The translations under genes and the position numbers were made by a program. Shown one piece after another: positions 50,484-57,755 of a DNA stretch of 61,702 nucleotides. The stretch covers positions 1-61,702 of the forward strand of contig CALEWY010000014.1 in NCBI GenBank assembly GCA_937925335.1, written 5' to 3'. The first letter of the stretch is position 1. Every line of letters begins with the position of its first letter. The notes beneath the pieces were generated by a model. It did no database searches. It was not told where the DNA came from and saw nothing but the letters and a program-made list of their open reading frames with translations. The DNA is from an uncultured Acidimicrobiales bacterium. GTDB taxonomy: Bacteria; Actinomycetota; Acidimicrobiia; Acidimicrobiales; SZUA-35.

Positions 50484-51751
50484 TTGCGCTGATCGGTGCG
50501 GTCATCTTGTTGGTGATTGCGTTCGTGCTTGTGCTTGTCGAATCGGCCTTTGGCCGGACGAGCATCGTCCGGATCGAGACCTACGCCGATACCTCACCAA
50601 AGCGAGTGGAACGGGTCACCGCGCTGCTCGAAGAGCCTGCGAGCCTTCTCAACCCGCTCCGTCTCGTCATCATCGGCGTTCTCCTTTCCGAGGCTTCGTT
50701 GGTTGCACTCTGGGCCTCTGGAGTGTTCGACGGCGTCGTGTGGGTCGTGCTCGCCATCGTTTTGAACGCCGTGCTGGTCTTCGTGTGCGCCGAGGCGGCA
50801 CCTCGCACGCTTGGCCTGCTCCACGCCGAGCGTGTTGCCCTCGCTCTCGCCGGACCCGTCGCAGGGTTCACGGCGTCACCGCCGGTCCGTTTGGTCGCTC
50901 GCTCGCTGATCGGGCTCGCCAATATTTTGGTTCCCGGTCGCGGTTTGCAAACCGGGCCCTTCGCACTGCCGGAAGAACTCATCGCATTGGCTGACGCGGC
51001 GGTCGAAGACGATGTGCTCGAAAAAGACGAGCGCGATCTCATCGAGAGCGTCATCGAGTTCGGCGACACCGTCGTTCGCGAAGTGATGGTGCACCGCACC
51101 GACATGGTCACGGTTGAGGTCACCTCGACCGTCGACGAGGTGCTCAGTAAGGCATCCGACGTTGGCTTCTCTCGTCTTCCTGTCGAAGGGGAGAACGTCG
51201 ACGACATCGTCGGTCTCGCCTACGTGAAAGATCTCATCAAAGCCGAGTTGGAAGATCGAGACGACGAGCCGGTCGGTGGGCTCCTGCGCCCGACGCGATT
51301 TGTGCCGGAGACCAAACGAGTGGCCCAGCTTCTTCGAGAGATGCAACAGGAGAGCTACCACATGGCGGTTGTCGTCGATGAGTACGGAGGCGTGGCCGGG
51401 GTGGTCACGCTCGAAGACCTGATCGAAGAACTCGTCGGCGAAATCGTCGACGAGTACGACGTGGAAGAACCGCTGATGACGCGCGAACGAGACGGTTCGC
51501 TTCGAGTGGATGCCCGCATTGGCATCGACGAGCTCAACGCGCTCGCCGGGCTCGAACTCCCAGAGGGTGATTGGGACACCGTCGGTGGCCTCGTCCTCGA
51601 CCGTTTCGGTCGAGTGCCGAGCGAGGGTGAGACGTGCGAGTGTGACGGCTACTCACTGCGCGTCGAACGAATTCAAGGGCGCAGGATCAAACGAGTGCAG
51701 GTCCTGACCGCCGTTCCCGACACATCAACAACTGAATCGGTGCCGCTATGA
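50480..51751 (+). CDS. DUF21/CBS/CorC-HlyC domain membrane protein
   Basis: 423 residues: N-terminal DUF21-type membrane domain with four hydrophobic segments (1-150), CBS pair (about 200-320, EVMVHRTDMVTVEVTSTVDEVLSKASDVGFSRLPVEGENVDDIVGLAYVKDLI and VDEYGGVAGVVTLEDLIEELVGEI) and C-terminal CorC/HlyC domain (about 335-415). CNNM/CorC family; Mg2+ or Co2+ efflux is the usual proposal. Conserved neighbour of phoH-ybeY and era in actinobacteria. Confidence 0.93.
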   Translation: MIALIGAVILLVIAFVLVLVESAFGRTSIVRIETYADTSPKRVERVTALLEEPASLLNPLRLVIIGVLLSEASLVALWASGVFDGVVWVVLAIVLNAVLVFVCAEAAPRTLGLLHAERVALALAGPVAGFTASPPVRLVARSLIGLANILVPGRGLQTGPFALPEELIALADAAVEDDVLEKDERDLIESVIEFGDTVVREVMVHRTDMVTVEVTSTVDEVLSKASDVGFSRLPVEGENVDDIVGLAYVKDLIKAELEDRDDEPVGGLLRPTRFVPETKRVAQLLREMQQESYHMAVVVDEYGGVAGVVTLEDLIEELVGEIVDEYDVEEPLMTRERDGSLRVDARIGIDELNALAGLELPEGDWDTVGGLVLDRFGRVPSEGETCECDGYSLRVERIQGRRIKRVQVLTAVPDTSTTESVPL

Positions 51752-52602
51752 GTGATGAACAACATCGATCGGGATTCGTGGCGCTCTACGGCCGCCCAAA
51801 CGTCGGGAAGTCGACGTTGGTCAACAAGATCATCGGCACGAAGGTGTCGATCACGTCGACCAAGGCGCAGACCACTCGCCATCAGGTGCGAGGAGTCTTG
51901 AACGACGACTCGAGTCAGATCGTTTTCGTCGACACCCCCGGTGTCGGCAAACCCCGTTCGGCGCTCGGTAAGCGATTGAACGCCAGTGCCAGCGAGGCGA
52001 GTTCTGATGTCGACGTCGTGTGTTTCGTCGTCGATGGCCGATCCGGTGTCGGGCGAGGTGATCTCTTCCTCGCCGAAGGGCTTGACCCGAAGCGCACGAT
52101 CGTGGTCGTCAACAAGATCGACAACCTCGACCCAGTCAAGATCGTGAAACAACTCGAAGCGGTGAGCGAGATCGACGCGGTCGCCTACGTGCCTGTTTCC
52201 GCTCAGACCGGTTCGGGCATCGACCGCCTTCTTGACGAGATCAGGGCACTGCTTCCTGAAGGGCCGCCGTGGTACCCGGAGGGTCAGGTCACCGATACTC
52301 CCGAGCCACAGTGGGTGGCTGAGCTGGTTCGAGAGCAGCTCTTGCGGATCACGCACGATGAGGTTCCTCACTCCATCGCAACTCGAGTCACCGAGTGGGA
52401 ATGGCCGAGGGTGAGGGTCGAGATTCTCGTCGAGCGTGAATCACAGAAGGGCATCGTGATCGGAAAGGGCGGATCGGTCCTCAAAGAGGTCGGGACCAAG
52501 GCTCGATCACAACTGCCTGACGGTGTCTTTCTCGATCTCTACGTGACCGTCGACAAGAACTGGCAACACGATCCGGAGTCGGTCGAGCGTCTCGGTTACT
52601 AG
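51748..52602 (+). CDS. era: GTPase Era
   Basis: Binds the 3' end of 16S rRNA during 30S assembly. 284 residues: G1 GRPNVGKSTLVNKI, G2 TTRHQVRGV, G3 DTPGVGKP, G4 NKID, and the C-terminal KH domain (RVEILVERESQKGIVIGKGGSVLKEVGTKARSQL). Overlaps the upstream gene by four bases and the convergent PlsY-like gene by four bases at the stop. Confidence 0.97.
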   Translation: MSDEQHRSGFVALYGRPNVGKSTLVNKIIGTKVSITSTKAQTTRHQVRGVLNDDSSQIVFVDTPGVGKPRSALGKRLNASASEASSDVDVVCFVVDGRSGVGRGDLFLAEGLDPKRTIVVVNKIDNLDPVKIVKQLEAVSEIDAVAYVPVSAQTGSGIDRLLDEIRALLPEGPPWYPEGQVTDTPEPQWVAELVREQLLRITHDEVPHSIATRVTEWEWPRVRVEILVERESQKGIVIGKGGSVLKEVGTKARSQLPDGVFLDLYVTVDKNWQHDPESVERLGY

Positions 52603-53264
52603 CGAGCCGGGTCGTGCACGCGCTGGCTCGCGGCGATCAGGACGCCTGCCATCACAACCGCCCAAAGGGCTGTCTCCGGCCCGCTGATGAAGCCCCAGCC
52701 GGTCCGGACGTCGAACATGCCCAGGATCCACTCGGTGACGGCGAACCCAACGGCAGCGCCGATCGCTCCGGCGCTGGTGCTCTTCCTCGCAGCTGGTCCC
52801 GCAGCTGATCCCGCACCTGATCCGGCCGCTGATCCCGCAGCTGATCCGGCCACGAAGGCGGCGCCGGCGGCGAGCAACGCGATGGGGGAGTAGGTCAACA
52901 ACAGCGCGCCTGCTCCGGCGAGGCCGTTGCTGCCCTCGCGGGCCCGTCGGGTGATCGGAGCAACGAAACCGAGCAGGGTGGCCAGACCCGTCCACAACGC
53001 GGCGGATTCCCAAACCGTGAGCGCCTTGCTCGAGAGAAAGCCGACTGCTGAAGAATTGCGGAACGCCGAAGTGCCCGGTGCCAGTCGATCGATCACGGCA
53101 AAGCTGATTGCAGCCCACAACATCGTGACGACAATCTCGGCGCCGACGATCACCTGGGGAGCCACGTCGCGTTTCAGACACTGGGAACGAACGATGGATC
53201 CAACGAGATAGCCGAGCCCGATCAGCAGCCCGACATAGAGCGAGATGAACTCAGCTGTTCTCAT
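52599..53264 (-). CDS. polytopic membrane protein, possibly a divergent PlsY-like protein
   Basis: 221 residues with about five or six hydrophobic segments. Order and spacing resemble the PlsY glycerol-3-phosphate acyltransferase: YVGLLIGLGYLVGSI at the N-terminus, then TGLATLLGFVAPITRRAREGSNGLAGAGALLLTYSP where PlsY has GHxFPxxxxFxGGKGVATxxG. The catalytic-site residues differ (GFVAP, GSNGLAG), so activity is doubtful. A 5x12-bp tandem repeat encodes a Gly/Ser/Ala linker (about 139-158). It overlaps the upstream dinG-like gene by 14 bases. Assignment is tentative. Confidence 0.5.
   Translation of the reverse strand: MRTAEFISLYVGLLIGLGYLVGSIVRSQCLKRDVAPQVIVGAEIVVTMLWAAISFAVIDRLAPGTSAFRNSSAVGFLSSKALTVWESAALWTGLATLLGFVAPITRRAREGSNGLAGAGALLLTYSPIALLAAGAAFVAGSAAGSAAGSGAGSAAGPAARKSTSAGAIGAAVGFAVTEWILGMFDVRTGWGFISGPETALWAVVMAGVLIAASQRVHDPAR
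52789..52848 (-). repeat. 12-bp tandem repeat x5 inside the PlsY-like gene
   Basis: Units of the GCAGCTGATCCC type at 52789-52800, 52801-52812, 52813-52824, 52825-52836 and 52837-52848, each with zero to three changes. On the minus strand they encode a GSAA-type linker in frame. Confidence 0.93.
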
Positions 53265-55134
53265 GATCGAGTGCTTGGAGGAACTCGATGACCTCGTCGC
53301 GGTCCTTCGTGCGTTTCAGCGGCGGAAGGGCGTTGATCAGATCCCAGCGATAGGACTTCTTGTTGGCGAGGCGTGAGTCGAGCACCGCGACAACACCCCG
53401 ATCGTCGTGACGGCGAACGAGTCGGCCGGCGGCCTGCGCCAACAGCATCTGTGCACGGGGCAGATCGACGACTTTGAAGGCGAAACGTCCGGCCTTGTCT
53501 CGACGAGCCTGGGTGACGGGTTCATCAGGCCGGGGGAACGGAAGACGATCGATCGTGACGAGCGTCAGCGTGTCACCGGGGAGGTCGACGCCCTGCCAGA
53601 ACGAAAGTGTCGCAAGAAGCACGGTCTCCGGGTTGGCTTTGAACTCTTCGATCAGGTGTTGCTTGGACGAGTCGCCCTGCATGAGCACGGGCATGTCGAG
53701 CCGTTCGCGCAGGTCGTCCGCCGCTTCGCGCATGGCCGAGGAGCTCGTGAAGAGCCCAAGCGTTCTGCCTCCAGCTGCGTTGATGAGGTCGACCATCTCG
53801 TCTCGCACAGCCTCGCGGGCGTTGCTCATGCGAGGTTCAGGAAGATGTGTGGCGCAATAGAGGAGCCCGAGCGACGGGTAGTCGAACGGTGAACCAACTC
53901 GCTCGATCTCGGTCGTTTCATCAAGCCCCAGTTGCACACCGAGTCCGTCAGGAAGGGTTGCGCTGGTCAGCACGACAGCCCGTTCGCCCCACAGATTGGC
54001 CTGCAAGATGTCGGTCACATCGAGCGGGGTTCGTTTCAGGACGGGGTTCGCATCGCCGCCATCAACCCACAACACATCACTCTCGCCTGCACCGATGATC
54101 CCGTCGATGTCGATCACAAGGCTGGTGGCGGTGACGGTTGCTCGTTCGACTTTGGCCGCCGCATCGGAGCCCTCGGTTGTCTCGATCTTCTTGAGCGCCC
54201 CGATCACTGAGTCGACGCGATCTCGCGCGCTCACGAGCGTGGAGACAAGGTCGGTGTCGAGCTCAATCCCGTCGCCGATCGAGCCGCGGAGGAGATTGTC
54301 GAGATCGATGGCCGAGCGATCGAGGGCTGCGGGCGCCTCGTCGTCGGTGAGGGTTGACCGGACTCGTCGAGCGAAGCTGCGAAGACGGCCACCGCCGATA
54401 TCGGTTCCACACGTTGCGGCAAGGACTTCGGGCAGATGGTGGGCTTCGTCGAAAACAACGGCCTCGTGCTCGGGCAACAACACACCGCCGGACGCCAAGT
54501 CGAGGCCGTAGTAGTGATGGTTGGTGACGATGACGTCGGCTTCCGCCGCGGTCGTTCGTGCCACCTCGGCGAAACACTCGCCACCGGAGGGGCATCGGCT
54601 AGCGCCGGGGCATTCGTCAGCTCCGACGCTGACGGCCCGCCAGACGTCGAAGCTCGGAGCCGGATCGAGCTCCTCTTTGTCGCCCGTCTCGGTGCTGTCC
54701 GCCCACTCTTTGATGGTGGCGACATCGACGGCATTGGACGACTTCCCACCCAACAGTTCGAGTTGCTCTTGCCCGCTCGCTCGTTCGAACTCGACCAAAC
54801 GCTGCTTGCACAGGTAGTTCGAGCGCCCCTTGAGCAAGGCAACACTTGTGTCCGACTCGAGTCCGGCTGCGACGAGCGGAACGTCGTTACTGACCAACTG
54901 GTCTTGAAGGGCGATCGTCGCAGTGGCGACGATGGCTCGTTTGCCTGCTGCGACGATCGGCGCGAGGTAGGCAAGCGACTTGCCGGTGCCCGTTCCGGCC
55001 TCGATCAGCGCTGTTCCGCCGGACTTCAGGGCTTCGGTGACCGAGTTGGCCATCTGCTGTTGACCGGGGCGATCCTCGCCTCCGCTCGGCAAATGTTGAG
55101 TCACCCTACCCAGTGGGTCGATCGTGCTGGACAC
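53251..55134 (-). CDS. dinG: DinG/XPD-type ATP-dependent DNA helicase
   Basis: 627 residues from GTG 55134. Walker A IEAGTGTGKSLAYLAP, motif Ia IVATATIALQDQL, four Cys typical of the Fe-S cluster (YLCKQRL, then ECPGASRCPSGGECF), DEAH box VVFDEAHHLPEVL, and C-terminal motifs LATLSFWQGVDLPGDTLTLVTIDRLPFPRPDEP and QAAGRLVRRHDDRGVVAVLDSR. 5'-3' helicase of superfamily 2 acting on R-loops or replication barriers. The start is fixed by TAGGCT seven bases upstream; a frame extending to 55308 overlaps the divergent gene. Confidence 0.93.
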   Translation of the reverse strand: MSSTIDPLGRVTQHLPSGGEDRPGQQQMANSVTEALKSGGTALIEAGTGTGKSLAYLAPIVAAGKRAIVATATIALQDQLVSNDVPLVAAGLESDTSVALLKGRSNYLCKQRLVEFERASGQEQLELLGGKSSNAVDVATIKEWADSTETGDKEELDPAPSFDVWRAVSVGADECPGASRCPSGGECFAEVARTTAAEADVIVTNHHYYGLDLASGGVLLPEHEAVVFDEAHHLPEVLAATCGTDIGGGRLRSFARRVRSTLTDDEAPAALDRSAIDLDNLLRGSIGDGIELDTDLVSTLVSARDRVDSVIGALKKIETTEGSDAAAKVERATVTATSLVIDIDGIIGAGESDVLWVDGGDANPVLKRTPLDVTDILQANLWGERAVVLTSATLPDGLGVQLGLDETTEIERVGSPFDYPSLGLLYCATHLPEPRMSNAREAVRDEMVDLINAAGGRTLGLFTSSSAMREAADDLRERLDMPVLMQGDSSKQHLIEEFKANPETVLLATLSFWQGVDLPGDTLTLVTIDRLPFPRPDEPVTQARRDKAGRFAFKVVDLPRAQMLLAQAAGRLVRRHDDRGVVAVLDSRLANKKSYRWDLINALPPLKRTKDRDEVIEFLQALDHENS

Positions 55135-55141
55135 GGTCCTG

Positions 55142-55147
55142 AGCCTA
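55142..55147 (-). promoter_or_regulatory. leaderless -10 hexamer of dinG
   Basis: TAGGCT on the minus strand, seven bases before GTG 55134; identical to the hexamer of the AAA ATPase gene. Confidence 0.5.
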
Positions 55148-55208
55148 GGCAGTACCCTCTCGGATTGGCGGACCGATGGGCGGCGCGCCAACTGAGACCG
55201 AGTGATCC

Positions 55209-56243
55209 GTGATCGACGACACCTCGCAACGAGACGCAATCGAGCTAGATGATGAGGCTGAACGCCTCGCGGAAGCGCTTCTTGGGCTTTTTCCAGACCC
55301 GAGCCCAACCGTCGAACTTCTCGCTGAGAGCGCGCCCGAGCCAGCGACGGTCGGCTCTCGACTGTTCGATCTTCCAGCAGAACCAGCGGAAGTTGATCCG
55401 CTCGAGGGTGCGAGTCCCGAACCGGTCACCGCAAAAATGGGCACAAGTCCGGACGCGAAGACAGAGGCGGACACGGCAGGACTGTTCGGCGAGACTCGCC
55501 AGGCTCCGGAGAAGATGTTCTCGCGAGTGTTCGACCTTCCGGTTGAAGATGCTGAAGAAGCGGCCGCTCCGTCTGTGCAGTTCCCCACATCAGATGAGGA
55601 CTCGAAATCGGAGACGGCTGCGCCCGTGGTCAGTCCGTCGATTTTCGCCGACTCATCGGAACGCACATCGTCGGTCGACTTCGTCTCTGCGGCTCCCCAG
55701 TTCGATGAGGATCCTCGTCGTCGAGCAATGCTCATCGCTGGTGGTGTGCTCGGCGCTTTGCTCTTCGTTGCCCTGATCGGCCTCTTGATCTCGTCGCTGA
55801 CCGGTGGCGACAACATCACCGAGACAGAAAGCGATCCAACCACCTCGGTTCGTTCTGGTGCTGTCGACATCACCGATCCGCCCGCAACGACGGCAACGAC
55901 CACCCCGAGCACCACCGAGGCACCAACGACCGTCTCGTCGACGACGCCCTCGACCACGATCGCTCCCACCTCGGCTCCGTCAACGACGGTCGCTCCAACA
56001 ACCGCTGCTCCGCCGACGACGGCGGCACCGGCGACCACCCGTCGCCCGGCGACCACTCGACGACCGGCCACCACTCGTCGCCCGGCCACGACCGCCACGC
56101 CAGCCACCCCGGCTCCAACTGCGGCTCCGACCACCGCGGCGCCAGTCACCCCGGCTCCAACCGCAGCCCCAACGACGCCAGCTCCAACAACCGCCGCGCC
56201 GACCACGGCAGCGCCGGTTCCGACCTGGAGCATCGACGAGTAA
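55209..56243 (+). CDS. membrane protein with duplicated FDLP motif and Thr/Pro-rich tail
   Basis: 344 residues; no family recognised. The acidic, probably disordered cytoplasmic region (1-170) holds two related segments, SRLFDLPAEPAE (50-61) and SRVFDLPVEDAE (105-116). One membrane helix at about 173-197. The external tail (205-340) is almost entirely Thr, Pro, Ala and Ser, with three TTRRPA repeats (about 277-294), like a glycosylated wall-spanning linker, ending in VPTWSIDE. GTG start. It lies between dinG (divergent) and uppS. A role in envelope assembly is only suggested by context. Confidence 0.75.
   Translation: MIDDTSQRDAIELDDEAERLAEALLGLFPDPSPTVELLAESAPEPATVGSRLFDLPAEPAEVDPLEGASPEPVTAKMGTSPDAKTEADTAGLFGETRQAPEKMFSRVFDLPVEDAEEAAAPSVQFPTSDEDSKSETAAPVVSPSIFADSSERTSSVDFVSAAPQFDEDPRRRAMLIAGGVLGALLFVALIGLLISSLTGGDNITETESDPTTSVRSGAVDITDPPATTATTTPSTTEAPTTVSSTTPSTTIAPTSAPSTTVAPTTAAPPTTAAPATTRRPATTRRPATTRRPATTATPATPAPTAAPTTAAPVTPAPTAAPTTPAPTTAAPTTAAPVPTWSIDE
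56034..56087 (+). repeat. 18-bp tandem repeat x3 (TTRRPA coding)
   Basis: Units ACCACTCGTCGCCCGGCC-like at 56034-56051, 56052-56069 and 56070-56087. In-frame expansion in the Thr/Pro-rich tail. Confidence 0.9.
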
Positions 56244-56267
56244 CACCTCCAGCCGGAGCGGGTGAGA

Positions 56268-56273
56268 TACGGT
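56268..56273 (+). promoter_or_regulatory. leaderless -10 hexamer of uppS
   Basis: TACGGT seven bases before ATG 56281. Confidence 0.5.
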
Positions 56274-56280
56274 CGCTCCG

Positions 56281-56991
56281 ATGGACCTGTCGGCGATTGA
56301 TCTCAACCATGTGCCCGCGCATATCGCTGCGGTCATGGATGGAAACGGGCGCTGGGCACAAGCCCGCGGCTTGAAGCGAACCGACGGACACTCCGCTGGC
56401 GAAGAGGCGCTGCTCGATGCCGTGCACGGTGCGCTCGAACTGGGTGTGGAGTGGCTCACCGTCTACGCCTTCTCGACCGAAAACTGGCGTCGACCGACCG
56501 ACGAAGTGAAGTTCTTGATGGGCTTCAACGAATCGCTGCTCGTCCGTCGTCGAGATGAGTTGAACGAACTCGGTGTTCGAATCCGGTTCATCGGCCGCCG
56601 CGACTGGCGCGTGCCAAAGCGGCTGATTCGTCGCATGAACGAGTCGACTGAGCTGACGAAGAACAACACCAAACTCACGCTCACGATCGCCTTCAACTAC
56701 GGCGGTCGGGCCGAGCTCGTCGACGCCGTTCGGGCCTTGAACGACCAGGGCAAGGCGATCACCGAGTCGAACATCGAAGCCAACCTGTACGACCCGGAAG
56801 CCCCCGAAGTCGATCTGTTCGTTCGAACCTCGGGCGAGTCCCGAACCTCGAACTTCATGCTGTGGCAGGCCGCGTATGCCGAGCTGGTCTTCATCGAGAC
56901 GTTCTGGCCAGACTTCCGACGCCAACACATGGCGGATGCCGTGGCCGAGTTCCAGCGACGAGAACGCCGATTTGGTGGACTCAACGGTTAG
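56281..56991 (+). CDS. uppS: polyprenyl diphosphate synthase (undecaprenyl-PP synthase type)
   Basis: cis-Prenyltransferase making the lipid carrier for wall precursors. 236 residues: HIAAVMDGNGRWAQARGLKRTDGHSAG (catalytic Asp and IPP site), LTVYAFSTENWRRP, and DLFVRTSGESRTSNFMLWQAAYAELVF. Product chain length cannot be read from sequence (actinobacteria often make decaprenyl). recO starts on the last base of its stop codon. Confidence 0.95.
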   Translation: MDLSAIDLNHVPAHIAAVMDGNGRWAQARGLKRTDGHSAGEEALLDAVHGALELGVEWLTVYAFSTENWRRPTDEVKFLMGFNESLLVRRRDELNELGVRIRFIGRRDWRVPKRLIRRMNESTELTKNNTKLTLTIAFNYGGRAELVDAVRALNDQGKAITESNIEANLYDPEAPEVDLFVRTSGESRTSNFMLWQAAYAELVFIETFWPDFRRQHMADAVAEFQRRERRFGGLNG

Positions 56992-57752
56992 TGGCTCTGT
57001 ATCGCGATGACGGGATCGTCCTTCGCAACTACAAGTTGGGAGAGGCCGACCGAATCATCATCTTGTTTACGCGGACGCGAGGCAAGGTCCGAGCGGTCGC
57101 CAAGGGAGTTCGACGAACGAAGAGCAAGTTTGGGTCGCGACTCGAACCGGGTTCAGTCATCCACGGCCAGTTCTACGAGGGCCGCAACCTCGACATCGTG
57201 ACGCAGGCCGAATCGGCAGCCGTGATGCCAACGCTTCGAACCGATCTCAGTCGCTACGGCCGGGCGGCAGTGATGCTGGAAGTCGTCGACCAGATCTCCG
57301 AAGAGGGCCAGACCAACACGGCGCTCTACAAGCTCGTGACTGGCGCGCTCGCCGAGCTCGATCGTGACGGCAACCCGCTCGTCGTACCGGCGTTCGTCGT
57401 CAAGGTGCTTGTGCTTGAGGGAGTGCAGCCGCTCCTCGATCGGTGTGTCACCTGTGAGGCAACCGACGACCTGATCGCGATCGACATGTCGCACGGTGGT
57501 GTGTTGTGCCGTGAGCATCGCTCAGGTGATCCGATCAGCGACGATGCTCGACATGCGCTGATGAACGTGTTCGACGGTCATGTGCGCCACGTGCTCGAGA
57601 CGACGAGTGATCAGCTCGCGTCGGAGCTTGAGTCCTTGTCGAGTCGGCTGATCGAACAACACATCGAGCGTCGCCTTCGCTCATCGACCGTGGTCGACCA
57701 ACACCTGATCCACGATGCTGAGGCCGACGACGACTCGCCTCGGGATGGTTAG
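56991..57752 (+). CDS. recO: DNA repair protein RecO
   Basis: Mediator loading RecA with RecR. 253 residues from GTG 56991, overlapping the uppS stop. N-terminal OB fold (ALYRDDGIVLRNYKLGEADRIIILFTRTRGKVRAVAKGVRRTKSKFGSRLEPGS), helical core (ALAELDRDGNPLVVPAFVVKVLVLEGVQPLLDRC) and zinc motif with CVTC plus a Cys/His pair in GGVLCREH. No Shine-Dalgarno; translation is presumably coupled to uppS. Confidence 0.95.
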   Translation: MALYRDDGIVLRNYKLGEADRIIILFTRTRGKVRAVAKGVRRTKSKFGSRLEPGSVIHGQFYEGRNLDIVTQAESAAVMPTLRTDLSRYGRAAVMLEVVDQISEEGQTNTALYKLVTGALAELDRDGNPLVVPAFVVKVLVLEGVQPLLDRCVTCEATDDLIAIDMSHGGVLCREHRSGDPISDDARHALMNVFDGHVRHVLETTSDQLASELESLSSRLIEQHIERRLRSSTVVDQHLIHDAEADDDSPRDG

Positions 57753-57755
57753 CAC

